A DNA stretch of 64,000 nucleotides from Brasilonema sennae CENA114 (lineage in GTDB: Bacteria; Cyanobacteriota; Cyanobacteriia; Cyanobacteriales; Nostocaceae): NCBI RefSeq assembly GCF_006968745.1, contig NZ_CP030118.1, positions 6,840,284 through 6,904,283 on the forward strand, written 5' to 3'. Of this stretch, positions 24,047-33,319 are shown one piece after another. Below the pieces are notes generated by a model. That model was not told the origin of the DNA. It did not search any database and saw only the letters and a program-made list of their open reading frames with translations. Both the position numbers and the translations under genes were made by a program. Position 1 is the first letter of the stretch. Each line of letters begins with the position of its first letter.

Positions 24047-26770
24047 CTATGCTAACCTACGTAGGCGATCGCGCAAAATTTCTGCTTGTTTTTCAGCCTC
24101 TGCTAAAGCATTTCTTGCTCCTTCTACCACGTCTGGTCGTGCTTGTTCCACAAAGTTAGGATTATTTAACCTATTGCTCAGAGGTTTAATTTCTCCTTCT
24201 ACCTTGCTCAAGCGTTTTTCTATTTTGGCTCGCAGCACGCTGATATCAGCAACGCCAGCAAGCGGAAGTAGCACTTGTACAGTACCAACAACGTCAGCGA
24301 ACGTTTCTTTATTTTGCTCACCAGCAAAGACTAAATTCTCAACCTTTGCCAAATCTTTAATATAAGACTGTCCGGTTGTGAAAATTTGGCGTTCATTCTC
24401 GCTTTCAGTTTGCAAATTCACCGTCACTTTTATCCCCGGTTTAACATCCGCTTCCGCTCGCAAATTACGGATTGTACGAATGATACCAAACAGCAGTTCA
24501 AACTGTTCCTCCAGAGTGGGATCAATTAAGTTTCTCTCAGCTTCCGGGTAAGATTGTAAAGATAAACTTTGCTTGGAATCCTCACCTTGTTGTGTGAAAG
24601 TTTGCCAAATCTCCTCGGTAATATGAGGCATGAAAGGATGAAGTAATTTCAAAATTCCTTCCAGCACATACGCAAGAGTTTGTTGTGCAGTCCGACGAGA
24701 AGTGGGTTCCGAATCCTTCTGGAGACGAGATTTAACAAGTTCAATATACCAATCGCAGAAGTCGCCCCAGATAAAATCGTAAAGTCCCTTTGCGGCTTCT
24801 CCTAATCCATAGTTGTCGATATAGTTATTAGTTTGTTTAACAACTTGGTAGTAGCGAGAGAGAATCCAACAGTCACTTAACTCACTGACGCTTGGTTTTC
24901 CCAGTTGTTGCGGCGTTTGCCCATCCAAATTCATCATCACAAACCGCGCCGCATTCCACAACTTGTTCGCAAAATTCCGGGATGCTTCCACCGATGACGA
25001 CTCATCCGTTTTGCGATTGTACTCCAAGCGGATATTTTGCCCTGCCCCTGCGACTTCCTTAATCAAGGTATAACGCAAGGCATCAGTACCGTACTTGTCA
25101 ATCAGCAACAACGGATCGATGCCAGTACCAGCACTCTTAGACTGCTTCTTGCCATTTTCATCCAATACCAACCCGTGGATGTAAACATCCTTAAACGGCA
25201 TTTGTCCTGTAAAATGCCCACCCATCATTGTCATTCTGGCAACCCAGAAAAAGATGATATCAAAACCTGTGACTAAAGTAGTGGTGGGGTAATAAGTCGC
25301 TAAGTCCTGAGTTTGTTCGGGCCAGCCCAAAGTAGAGAAAGGCCAGAGTCCGGCAGAAAACCAGGTATCCAACACATCTGGATCTTGTTCAATCTTGACA
25401 TTATCACCAAAATGTGCAACTAATTTCTCCTGTGCTTCTGCCTCAGACTTCGCCACAACAAACGGTGTATTGTCACTAATTTCTCCGCCTGTTTCACTCA
25501 CCGCATACCAAGCAGGGATTTGATGTCCCCACCACAGTTGACGAGAGATACACCAATCTTTCAGCTTCACCAGCCAATCACGATACACCTTTGTCCAACG
25601 TTGGGGGACAAACTCTGGGGAGTTCTTTTGGTCAAGAAATTCTAGCGCATTATCAGCCAGAGGACGAATTTTGACAAACCACTGAGTCGAGAGGAGGGGT
25701 TCAATGGGAACTTTGCCGCGATCGCTATAAGGAACAGTATGCTTATAATCCTCCACCTTCACCAAAAACCCGTCAGTCTCTAGACGATAAACCACATTGT
25801 TTCTAGCAACAAAGCGGTCTTGTCCTTGAAACGAACCAGCATTTTCATTCAAAGTGCCGTCCTTATTCATAATATTGATCAACGGCAGATTGTGACGCTT
25901 GCCCATTTCAAAGTCATTAAGATCATGTGCTGGAGTCACCTTCACACAACCTGTGCCAAAACTGGGGTCAACAAACTCATCGGCAATAATCGGAATTTCC
26001 CGATTCATAATTGGTAGAGTTACGGTTTTCCCAATCAGGTGCTTATATCTATCATCATTGGGATTCACAGCCACACCAGTATCACCCAACATCGTTTCTG
26101 GTCGAGTCGTCGCCACCTCAACATCACCAGAACCATCCGTAAGAGGATAGCGAAAATGCCAGAGATTTCCATTGACCTCCTGATTTTCCACCTCCACATC
26201 CGACACTGCAGATTGGGAAGCCGGACACCAGTTGACCAAGTACTCGCCACGATAAATTAACTCTTCCTCGTAAAGTCGGACAAAAGCTTCCAAAACAGCT
26301 TTGGACAAGCCCTCATCCATCGTAAAGCGTTCCCGCCACCAATCCACCGATACACCCAAGCGTCGCAATTGATGAACAATCGCCCCTCCAGATTCCGCCT
26401 TCCATTGCCAAGCGCGTTCTAGAAATTTCTCGCGTCCCAAATCGTAGCGAGTTTTACCTTCTTTTTTGAGTTGCTTTTCCAGAATTGTTTGCACAGCGAT
26501 GCTGGCGTGGTCAGTTCCGGGTAACCATAAGGTATTACGTCCCTTCATCCGGTGATAACGTACAAGGGTGTCAATCAGCGACATCTCAAAAGCGTGTCCC
26601 ATGTGCAAGCTGCCGGTAACGTTGGGCGGCGGGATAACGATACAGTAAGATTCGCCACCTTTGTTGGGATCAGCTTTGTAGAGTTGGTTTTCTTCCCAGA
26701 ATTTTTGCCACTTGGCTTCGGTGGAGAAGGGTTCGTAAAGACTAGGAAGGTTAATGTTTGATGCGATCAT
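24047..26770 (-). CDS. valS: Valyl-tRNA synthetase
   Basis: About 907 residues from ATG 26770; a GTG 15 codons upstream (26815) is in frame but adds a non-conserved stretch. Class I marks: PPNVTGSLHMGHAFEMSL (HIGH-type signature HMGH), the editing CP1 domain (VATTRPETMLGDTGVAVNP), WWGHQIPAWY, and GKKQSKSAGTGIDP (KMSKS-type motif). The anticodon-binding helices are followed by a C-terminal coiled coil (LRAKIEKRLSKVEGEIKPLSNRLNNP). It charges tRNA-Val with valine and hydrolyses mischarged threonine. Length and domain order are standard. Confidence 0.97.
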   Translation of the reverse strand: MIASNINLPSLYEPFSTEAKWQKFWEENQLYKADPNKGGESYCIVIPPPNVTGSLHMGHAFEMSLIDTLVRYHRMKGRNTLWLPGTDHASIAVQTILEKQLKKEGKTRYDLGREKFLERAWQWKAESGGAIVHQLRRLGVSVDWWRERFTMDEGLSKAVLEAFVRLYEEELIYRGEYLVNWCPASQSAVSDVEVENQEVNGNLWHFRYPLTDGSGDVEVATTRPETMLGDTGVAVNPNDDRYKHLIGKTVTLPIMNREIPIIADEFVDPSFGTGCVKVTPAHDLNDFEMGKRHNLPLINIMNKDGTLNENAGSFQGQDRFVARNNVVYRLETDGFLVKVEDYKHTVPYSDRGKVPIEPLLSTQWFVKIRPLADNALEFLDQKNSPEFVPQRWTKVYRDWLVKLKDWCISRQLWWGHQIPAWYAVSETGGEISDNTPFVVAKSEAEAQEKLVAHFGDNVKIEQDPDVLDTWFSAGLWPFSTLGWPEQTQDLATYYPTTTLVTGFDIIFFWVARMTMMGGHFTGQMPFKDVYIHGLVLDENGKKQSKSAGTGIDPLLLIDKYGTDALRYTLIKEVAGAGQNIRLEYNRKTDESSSVEASRNFANKLWNAARFVMMNLDGQTPQQLGKPSVSELSDCWILSRYYQVVKQTNNYIDNYGLGEAAKGLYDFIWGDFCDWYIELVKSRLQKDSEPTSRRTAQQTLAYVLEGILKLLHPFMPHITEEIWQTFTQQGEDSKQSLSLQSYPEAERNLIDPTLEEQFELLFGIIRTIRNLRAEADVKPGIKVTVNLQTESENERQIFTTGQSYIKDLAKVENLVFAGEQNKETFADVVGTVQVLLPLAGVADISVLRAKIEKRLSKVEGEIKPLSNRLNNPNFVEQARPDVVEGARNALAEAEKQAEILRDRLRRLA

Positions 26771-26837
26771 GCTGGGAAAAGGATACTGTGGAAGGACTTT
26801 TATAAATTTTGCCACAGGGTTAAGGAGGAAAAGAGGA

Positions 26838-26872
26838 AATGAACCGCAGAGGCGCAGAGAACGCAGAGAGAA
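26838..26872. repeat. Left inverted repeat of the GxxExxY cassette
   Basis: A 35-base sequence starting AATGAACCGCAGAGGCGCAG and ending CGCAGAGAGAA. It pairs with 27259-27293 with 34 of 35 positions complementary. It includes the first ATG of the enclosed frame (26839), so part of the annotated N-terminus would be repeat-coded. Confidence 0.85.
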
Positions 26873-26889
26873 GAGAGTTAGGAGAGGAG

Positions 26890-27258
26890 ATGAGACAGCT
26901 GACGGGAGGAGTGATTGGGGCGGCGATTGAGGTGCATCGGCTGTTGGGACCAGGGTTTTTGGAGTCGGTTTATCACAAGGCTTTAGAGGTGGAATTTCAG
27001 ATGCGTGGGATATCTTACAAGTCTAAGCCGCCAGTAGCAGTGAATTACAAAGGATATCAGGTTGGCGAAGGCGAATTAGATTTTCTCATTAGTGATGTCC
27101 TCATTGTTGAATTGAAAGCTGTGGAGAAGTTAGCTCCTATCCACGAAGCTCAAGTCATTTCTTACCTTAAAATGACAAATCATCCCCTCGCCCTTCTCAT
27201 CAACTTCAATGTCCCTATCCTCAAAGAAGGTATTAAACGTATCGTACTCTCTTGTTAA
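26890..27258 (+). CDS. GxxExxY-family protein (PD-(D/E)XK-like)
   Basis: 122 residues from ATG 26890, preferred because AGGAG lies 5 bases upstream; ATG 26839 is in frame but its first residues (NRRGAENAERRE) are translated from a terminal repeat. The family motif is GFLESVY within LLGPGFLESVYHKALEVEF. A later GELDFLISDVLIVELKAV gives the D...ExK arrangement of PD-(D/E)XK nucleases. Biological role unknown; these genes are numerous in cyanobacteria. The stop codon (27256-27258) directly abuts the right inverted repeat, so the gene fills the space between the two 35-base ends. Confidence 0.85.
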   Translation: MRQLTGGVIGAAIEVHRLLGPGFLESVYHKALEVEFQMRGISYKSKPPVAVNYKGYQVGEGELDFLISDVLIVELKAVEKLAPIHEAQVISYLKMTNHPLALLINFNVPILKEGIKRIVLSC

Positions 27259-27293
27259 TTCTCTCTGCGTCCTCTGCGCCTCTGCGGTTCATT
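27259..27293. repeat. Right inverted repeat of the GxxExxY cassette
   Basis: Reverse complement of 26838-26872 with one mismatch; ends GCCTCTGCGGTTCATT. It begins at the base after the GxxExxY stop codon and ends 4 bases before the next ATG (27298). The bounded cassette is 456 bases long. Confidence 0.85.
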
Positions 27294-27297
27294 ATTC

Positions 27298-28572
27298 ATG
27301 AAAAATCCAACAATGTCCCGTTCCCCTTGGACTTTCATCCCTACCTTATACTTTACCTCTGGCGTACCTTACGTCATCATCAACACAGTTTCTGTCATTT
27401 TCTACAAAAAACTCGGAATAAATAATACTCAAATTGCCTTATGGACGAGTTTTCTTTATCTCCCTTGGGTCATCAAAATGTTGTGGGCACCTATCGTTGA
27501 TACTTACTCAACCAAAAGAACATGGATTCTTGCCAGCCAATTTGCTATGTTCTGTTGTTTGGGTTTGATAGCCTTTTCTTTACAGTTACCAAATTTCTTT
27601 TTTATCTCCCTTGTAGCGTTAACTATAGGAGCATTTCTTTCCGCAACTTATGACATTGCTACTGATGGTTTCTATCTATTAAGTCTAAATCCAGCACAGC
27701 AAGCATTTTTTTCTGGTGTTCGCTCACTTTTTTATCGTCTTGCCGTTATCTTCGGCTCAGGATTTTTAGTGTTTTTAGCTGGTCAGCTTGAATTCTCTCT
27801 CAACAATACTCCTTTAAGCTGGACTATTGCTCTTGGTTTTTCAGCTTTAGTTTTGGCAATACTGTTTATTTTCCATCAACTTATTCTACCTTCGGCTGAG
27901 TCGGATTCTCAACACCAATCACAAATAGCAATAAACAGACTACCTTTTTGGAATGTTATCGGTTCATATTTTCAACAATATAAAATAATAACTATTATAG
28001 CATTTATCTTGCTTTACCGATTTGGTGAGGCAATGCTTGTTAAATTAGCCTCGTTATTTTTATTAGATAAACCAGAAGTTGGAGGTTTGGGATTATCGAC
28101 ATCGGAAGTCGGTTTAGTATACGGTACTTTTGGAGTCATTTCCCTAATTGTCGGAGGTATTTTAGGAGGGTTTGTGATTTCCAAGTATGGATTAAAAAAG
28201 AGTCTGTTTCCTATGGCTTTAGCTTTGAACTTACCTGATATCTTTTATGTATATATGGCTTATGCCAAACCCTCACTTGCATTAGTCTATCTTTTAGTTT
28301 CTTTAGAGCAACTTGGATATGGTTTTGGGTTCACAGCTTTTAGCGTTTATCTGATGTATATTTCCAAAGGTCAATACAAAACTTCTCATTTTGCCATATC
28401 TACAGGAATTATGGCATTAGGTATGATGTTACCTGGATTAATCAGCGGTTATATTCAAGAAAAAGTTGGATATCCATTATTCTTTATATTAGTCTGTTTA
28501 CTGACAATTCCCGGTATGATAACTCTATTTTTTATTCCTTTAGACGAGGAGAACAGTCGTCAAAAAAGTTAA
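27298..28572 (+). CDS. MFS permease of the AmpG-like group
   Basis: 424 residues with about 12 membrane helices. The opening FIPTLYFTSGVPYVIINTVSVIFYKKLGI, LPWVIKMLWAPIVDTYSTKRTWI and TYDIATDGFYLLSL resemble AmpG/PAT-type permeases, which carry muropeptides or acetyl-CoA-like solutes across the inner membrane. The first ATG (27298) is only 5 bases from the right repeat of the GxxExxY cassette; a second Met (27313, MSRSPWTF) may be the original start. It is followed on the same strand by an N-acetylglucosamine-kinase-like gene, so a wall-recycling role is plausible. Substrate not proven. Confidence 0.75.
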   Translation: MKNPTMSRSPWTFIPTLYFTSGVPYVIINTVSVIFYKKLGINNTQIALWTSFLYLPWVIKMLWAPIVDTYSTKRTWILASQFAMFCCLGLIAFSLQLPNFFFISLVALTIGAFLSATYDIATDGFYLLSLNPAQQAFFSGVRSLFYRLAVIFGSGFLVFLAGQLEFSLNNTPLSWTIALGFSALVLAILFIFHQLILPSAESDSQHQSQIAINRLPFWNVIGSYFQQYKIITIIAFILLYRFGEAMLVKLASLFLLDKPEVGGLGLSTSEVGLVYGTFGVISLIVGGILGGFVISKYGLKKSLFPMALALNLPDIFYVYMAYAKPSLALVYLLVSLEQLGYGFGFTAFSVYLMYISKGQYKTSHFAISTGIMALGMMLPGLISGYIQEKVGYPLFFILVCLLTIPGMITLFFIPLDEENSRQKS

Positions 28573-28659
28573 GCGATAAATTGCAAAAATCAAGAAATAT
28601 AGATGAACGCTGATATAGCAATCCGGAATCATTCCTGAAATTCTATCTTTTCTCTTTTC

Positions 28660-28700
28660 TCTTTTCTTGGCGTCCTTGGCGACTTGGCGGTTCGTTCACA
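28660..28700. repeat. Dispersed CTTGGCGTCC-type repeat
   Basis: TCTTGGCGTCCTTGGCGACT followed by TGGCGGTTCGTT is another version of the cyanobacterial GAACCGC...GACGC repeat. It lies between the permease and kinase genes. Confidence 0.45.
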
Positions 28701-28782
28701 AAATAATTTTCACAACTCAAATAGTATTGCCATATAATATAAAGTAACCTGCATTAAACTGCGGTTTAAAATTCCAAATTCT

Positions 28783-29754
28783 ATGAGTTACGTTCTAGGA
28801 ATTGATGGCGGCGGATCCAAAACAGTTTGTCTATTGATAGATGATAAAGGTAAAGTACTTGGTCGTGGTGAAGCAGGAGCATCTAATTATCAAAGTATAG
28901 GTACAAAAGCAACACTACTGTCAATTCAATCTGCAATTTATACTGCCGTCGTTGAAGCACAAAAGTTAACAGATAATATTAAAATTGAAGCCATTTGCAT
29001 TGGGCTAGCAGGTGTAGGTCGTCCAGAAGATATCGAGGTCGTAAAAGGTATAGTACAAGAATTAAAAAATAGCAGCTTGCTTCCTATAACTTGGAAATTA
29101 TCTGCATCTAATATTATCATTTGTCATGATGCTTTGATTGCTTTAGTAGGGGGAGTTGGTTATCCCGTAGGAATTGTAGTTGCAGCAGGTACTGGTTCTA
29201 TAGTTTTTGGGCGAAATCATAATGGACAGACAAAACGAGTTGGCGGTTGGGGCTATCTTTTAGGAGATGAAGGTAGCGCTTATCAAATTGCTGTTGCTGG
29301 TATGCAAGCAGCATTAAAAGCTTATGATGGACGGGAGATGTCAACAAGTCTTGTTGAAGCGTTCAAACAGTCTCTTGAACTTGCGACTATAGAAGATTTA
29401 ATTGAAGTTATTTATCGAAGAGGATGGGGTGTGAAAGAGATTGCTGCTTTGGCACCTATTGTTGATAACGTAGCAGCTTATGGAGATGAAGTTGCTCAAA
29501 AAATTATTGATGACGCGGCGAAAGAGTTAATCAAAGCGACCTCTACAGTTATTGAGGCACTTTTTAGTAACAATGAACGTTTTGAAGTCGTCACCACTGG
29601 AAGTGTGTGGCAAGGAAAATCAAGAATTCATGATAAATTCACTGCATCTGTTCTCACGATGTTTCCTTCTGCAAAAGTGATTTTTCCTCGACATGAACCG
29701 GCTTTAGGTGCTGGGTTGTTGGCGTTACAGAGTTTGACTCTACCCAATCTTTAG
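28783..29754 (+). CDS. BadF/BadG-type ATPase, N-acetylglucosamine kinase-like
   Basis: 323 residues of the ASKHA fold. The phosphate-1 motif is GIDGGGSKT at residues 6-14, an adenosine/phosphate-2 motif is VAAGTGSIVFGRN, and GGWGYLLGDEGSAYQIAVAGMQAAL is the region that in human NAGK-like proteins binds GlcNAc. It should phosphorylate an amino sugar in the cytoplasm. With the AmpG-like permease upstream it may salvage peptidoglycan fragments; about 210 bases with a repeat lie between them, so they need not share a transcript. Confidence 0.82.
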   Translation: MSYVLGIDGGGSKTVCLLIDDKGKVLGRGEAGASNYQSIGTKATLLSIQSAIYTAVVEAQKLTDNIKIEAICIGLAGVGRPEDIEVVKGIVQELKNSSLLPITWKLSASNIIICHDALIALVGGVGYPVGIVVAAGTGSIVFGRNHNGQTKRVGGWGYLLGDEGSAYQIAVAGMQAALKAYDGREMSTSLVEAFKQSLELATIEDLIEVIYRRGWGVKEIAALAPIVDNVAAYGDEVAQKIIDDAAKELIKATSTVIEALFSNNERFEVVTTGSVWQGKSRIHDKFTASVLTMFPSAKVIFPRHEPALGAGLLALQSLTLPNL

Positions 29755-29817
29755 CTGTTGATTAATTTGTGAAACTTCTTTATGCTTGGGCAACTCCCAA
29801 ACCCGACTTTGAAATTA

Positions 29818-30678
29818 TTAGGACTTAAGTAAGAATTTTTCTAACCTGTGTAAATCCCGTAGCTGTTGCAGTTTTCTTAAAGTATCCGAATCAGGTAACG
29901 GCGTGTATACTACTACCTCCAATTCAGGGTTATGTGAAACTTGTAAAGTCGTATGATTCAGCAGTAATTGCCCAACAGCCGGATGTTCGTATTCTTTGCA
30001 ACCTGCAGATCTTCCCTGTACATCATGCTTCTGCCACCACTGACAAAATTCTGGACTGACTGCGTGCAGCTTCTCTACTAGTTGTGTGAACCGATAATCA
30101 CCAGCATAGCGATCGCACATAGCACGAAATTTAGCCAGCAATCGTTGGGCGTGTCCCTCCCAATCTCCAAGCATCTGTCGTATGGCTGGATTGGTAAACA
30201 TGATCCAGAGGCTGTTGCGTTCATCAGGTGGCATCGAGGCGTAATCTAAAAATACTGCACACGCCGCCTGATTCCAAGCTAAGACGTCTAACCGCCGTCC
30301 TCTAATTAATGCTGGACTGGTTCCGAGACTATCAAGAATATCTTGCAGTGCAGGGGAAACGGTTTCCTCTAATAAATATGGAGCTGCAGGTATTTCACAA
30401 CGTGCTAACGCGAACAAGTGCGTTCGCTCATCTGGACTTAGCTGCAGCGCTCGTGCAATGCTTTCAATAACCTGGGCTGACACTTGAATGTCGCGCCCTT
30501 GCTCAAGCCAAGTGTACCAAGTCAAACCGACATTTGCCAGCCCAGCCAACTCCTCACGCCTTAATCCAGGCGTGCGACGGCGTGTACCTTCCGGTAAACC
30601 TACATTATTGGGTGAAAGGCGGGCGCGGCGTGTCTTGAGAAAGTCCCCTAGTTCTCTGCGTCGTTGCTTGTCATCCAT
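29818..30678 (-). CDS. XRE/MmyB-type transcriptional regulator
   Basis: 286 residues. The N-terminal HTH is LGDFLKTRRARLSPNNVGLP then TPGLRREELAGLANVGLTWYTWLEQGRDIQVS, the standard start of this family. The C-terminal 190 residues are the MmyB-like ligand-binding domain (PALIRGRRLDVLAWNQAACAVFLDYA). It diverges from a zinc-free dehydrogenase gene, which it probably controls through the palindrome at 30703-30727. The ligand is unknown; in a solved homologue a fatty acid occupies this domain. Confidence 0.9.
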   Translation of the reverse strand: MDDKQRRRELGDFLKTRRARLSPNNVGLPEGTRRRTPGLRREELAGLANVGLTWYTWLEQGRDIQVSAQVIESIARALQLSPDERTHLFALARCEIPAAPYLLEETVSPALQDILDSLGTSPALIRGRRLDVLAWNQAACAVFLDYASMPPDERNSLWIMFTNPAIRQMLGDWEGHAQRLLAKFRAMCDRYAGDYRFTQLVEKLHAVSPEFCQWWQKHDVQGRSAGCKEYEHPAVGQLLLNHTTLQVSHNPELEVVVYTPLPDSDTLRKLQQLRDLHRLEKFLLKS

Positions 30679-30702
30679 AAAACTCTAGCCTAGCAGAATT
30701 AA

Positions 30703-30727
30703 TACCAGGATAAATGCACTCCTGGTA
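30703..30727. promoter_or_regulatory. Candidate operator palindrome
   Basis: TACCAGGA at 30703-30710 and TCCTGGTA at 30720-30727 are exact inverted halves with a 9-base gap. They sit between the divergent regulator and dehydrogenase starts. Probable binding site of the MmyB-type regulator. Confidence 0.6.
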
Positions 30728-30780
30728 CTTGGATAAATTGAGTTTTACAGTAATCTTGTTAGAGCTTAAGCAATGATCTC

Positions 30781-31854
30781 ATGAAAGCTGCACGTTTATA
30801 CGAACTTGGAAAGCCGCTAAAAGTTGAGGAAGTACCAGAACCGGTTCTTAGATCTGGTGGTGCAATTGTTCGGGTGTTACGTGCGCCTATACTTTCTTTT
30901 GCAGGGCAGGTATTTTCCGGAGAACTCGGCTATATGCTGCCTCCCCTACCTTTCACACCTGGTCCAAGTGCCATTGGGGTGGTGGAAGCAGTTGCTGATG
31001 ATGTATTTGGACTGCAAGTTGGTCAAAAAGTCTTCTGCGACCCTTTGATCTCGTCTCAAACCCAAGGCGGACAACCTGATAGTATCCTCATCGGCTGGAC
31101 TGGATTGGCAGCAGCTTCGCCTCAGATGCAATCTCTGTGGAAGGATGGCACATCTGCTGAAAAAATCCTATGGCCGGGTGAGTGTTTAACACCACTAGAA
31201 GACACAGAAACTATTGACCTGAATCAATTAGCCTGCTTAGGTTATCTGACAATTCCTTATGGTGGTTTTTTACGTGGCGAGTTGCGTCCCGGTCAAACTC
31301 TGATTGTCAACGGTGCTACAGGTAACTTGGGAGCAGCAGCAGTGCTAGTGGCGTTGGCGATGGGGGTATCCAAGATAGTAGTCGTCGGACGCGATCGCGT
31401 GACTCTCGAAAAACTGGTGCAGCTTGACCCCAAACGGGTAGTTACCGCTTCCCTTTCAGGTAATGCTGCTGAATACACTGAACGTATTAGCGAGGCTGCT
31501 GGCGGGGCTGATATGGTTTTGGACGTTCTAGGTGGGGTAAGTACCCCAGAACCAACGGTAGCCTGTATCAACGCCCTTCGCCCACGCGGAACAGCGGTTT
31601 TTCTGGGAGGAGTCAAAGCAGAAATTCCCTTATCCTACCCGAAAATCATGCACATGGAATTGACGATTACAGGAGCACATATGTTCCCAAGGCAGGCACC
31701 GAAGGAACTTCTGCGGATGATTACCGCAGGAATGCTTAAGCTAGACGCAATTCAAACCCACGCTTTCAAACTGGATGACATTAGCCACGCAATTGACAAG
31801 GCGGCAAAGCTAAAAGGACTAGAATACTGCGTACTTGTACCAAATACGCAATAA
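30781..31854 (+). CDS. Medium-chain dehydrogenase/quinone-oxidoreductase-like protein, zinc-free
   Basis: 357 residues. The GroES-like N-terminal half (MKAARLYELGKPLKVEEVPEP, PFTPGPSAIGVVEAVADDV) lacks the Cys cluster that binds structural zinc. The Rossmann half has NGATGNLGAAAVLVALAMG, the NAD(P)-binding loop. It probably reduces or oxidises a small carbonyl or quinone with NAD(P)H in the cytoplasm. It is divergent from the MmyB-type regulator, an arrangement that often means substrate-responsive control. Confidence 0.88.
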   Translation: MKAARLYELGKPLKVEEVPEPVLRSGGAIVRVLRAPILSFAGQVFSGELGYMLPPLPFTPGPSAIGVVEAVADDVFGLQVGQKVFCDPLISSQTQGGQPDSILIGWTGLAAASPQMQSLWKDGTSAEKILWPGECLTPLEDTETIDLNQLACLGYLTIPYGGFLRGELRPGQTLIVNGATGNLGAAAVLVALAMGVSKIVVVGRDRVTLEKLVQLDPKRVVTASLSGNAAEYTERISEAAGGADMVLDVLGGVSTPEPTVACINALRPRGTAVFLGGVKAEIPLSYPKIMHMELTITGAHMFPRQAPKELLRMITAGMLKLDAIQTHAFKLDDISHAIDKAAKLKGLEYCVLVPNTQ

Positions 31855-31941
31855 CCTGTTTCTTAGATGTAACACAGAGAGAAATTCAAGTCCGTAGCAT
31901 CCCCTTGTCCCCCCTCCTCTTCTCCCTCATCTCCCCCTATT

Positions 31942-32013
31942 CCTCTGCGTCCTCTGCGCCCACCGCGAACTTTGCGGGAGGAACATCCACACCGCAAATT
32001 CGCTCTGGTGCGG
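31942..32013. repeat. Dispersed CGCAGAG-type repeat, copy B
   Basis: Near-identical reverse complement of 3548-3618 (both contain GGTGTGGATGTTCCTCCCGC in one orientation). It sits just after the dehydrogenase gene and before the kinase stop codon. Confidence 0.7.
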
Positions 32014-32018
32014 TTCAT

Positions 32019-33272
32019 TTATCCCACTCCCCTCATCGCCAATAGCGCCGTCCCATAAGCCGCTTCCATATTCACAGACTGCACCATAGGAACTTGCAAA
32101 ATCCGCTCCCTAATCGCCGTCCATGTAGGATTCACCGCACCACCACCAGCAGTATAAACTTGGGTTAATCGCTCAGCTCCCAATTCTTGCAATAATTCAT
32201 ACCCTCTGGCTTCTATCCGAGCAATGCTTTCTAGCAACCCATGCAAAAATTCTACGTTGCTAGTTGGACGCGGTTCCAGTCTTGGCAATAAATTTGAGTC
32301 ATTTATCGGAAAGCGTTCCCCAGCTTTCAACAAGGGATAGTAATCTAACTCGCTAACTTTTGAGCTATCAATTTCACAACTCAAGCTTTCTAATTCGGCT
32401 TTAGTAAAAAATTGCTGTAGCACTGCACCTCCTGTATTGGAAGCACCGCCAGTCAGCCACAAATCCCCGAAGCGATGGCTATAAATCCCGTACCTCGAAT
32501 CTTCCACGCGGGTATCACTCAACAGCTTCAGCACGAGTGTTGAACCAAGCGAAGTCACTGCTTCACCAGGGAGTTTGGCACCACTAGCAAGAAAAGCTGC
32601 AATACTGTCAGTTGTCCCAGCACACACCATAGAATCTCGACGAAACTCGAATTGATCTGCAATTTCAGCGCGTAATTCTGCAATCGGAGTTCCAGGAGTT
32701 ACTACTCTAGGTAGATGAATTTTTATTTTTAAGTTTTCTAGCCATTTCGGGTATTTCAATTCTTCCACGTCATAACCCAGCTTTAAAGCATTGTGGTAGT
32801 CAGTAATACCCAACTGCCCATGCAGCAGAAATGCTAACCAGTCTGCTTGATGCAGGAAATATTTGGCTTGAGCAAAAGATGGCAATTGCGACATCCACAT
32901 AAGTTTGGTAAGGCTGGAAGTAGCACTTAATACTGTATGATTTGCAGGCGCTATGCTTCTTAATTCCTCTATCACCACTGCTCCCCGTGCGTCGTTGTAC
33001 AGCAGCGGTGTGTCTACAGGTTTCCCCGCAGCATCACACAGCAGAACTGTGGAAGACGTACCGTTGATCGCAATTGCTCTTATTTCTCGCCGCAATTCTT
33101 GAGGAATTCCCTCAAGCAAGCTAAATAAAGCTTTCTGCCAAGAATTTGCCAACTCAGATACTTCTGACTTCTCAAAGGGAAATCGCCCCTCCGCTTGAAT
33201 ACAACCTTGCTCGTCAACAACCACCGCTCTTGCACCTGACGTGCCAAAGTCTATTCCCAAATAAAAATTCAT
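32019..33272 (-). CDS. FGGY sugar kinase, D-ribulose kinase (SePSK)-like
   Basis: 417 residues. The phosphate-1 motif is GIDFGTSGARAVVVD. Catalytic and sugar-binding segments follow: NGTSSTVLL, PLLYNDARG, SDYHNALKLGYD in the form TDYHNALKLGYD, AGTTDSIAAFLASGAKLPGE and TGGASNTGGAVLQQFF. The layout and wording match the short (about 420-residue) cyanobacterial kinase group whose Synechococcus elongatus member, SePSK, was reported to act on D-ribulose. It should phosphorylate a ketopentose with ATP in the cytoplasm. It is often labelled xylulokinase; D-ribulose is the better guess. Confidence 0.85.
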   Translation of the reverse strand: MNFYLGIDFGTSGARAVVVDEQGCIQAEGRFPFEKSEVSELANSWQKALFSLLEGIPQELRREIRAIAINGTSSTVLLCDAAGKPVDTPLLYNDARGAVVIEELRSIAPANHTVLSATSSLTKLMWMSQLPSFAQAKYFLHQADWLAFLLHGQLGITDYHNALKLGYDVEELKYPKWLENLKIKIHLPRVVTPGTPIAELRAEIADQFEFRRDSMVCAGTTDSIAAFLASGAKLPGEAVTSLGSTLVLKLLSDTRVEDSRYGIYSHRFGDLWLTGGASNTGGAVLQQFFTKAELESLSCEIDSSKVSELDYYPLLKAGERFPINDSNLLPRLEPRPTSNVEFLHGLLESIARIEARGYELLQELGAERLTQVYTAGGGAVNPTWTAIRERILQVPMVQSVNMEAAYGTALLAMRGVG

Positions 33273-33319
33273 TTTTTATAATTTTTGCTTATATTTTATT
33301 CTCACTAATGACTAATAAC

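Noticed and set aside
26839..26889. Upstream ATG as the start of the GxxExxY gene
   Set aside because: It lies in the terminal repeat and would add repeat-coded residues; ATG 26890 has AGGAG 5 bases upstream.
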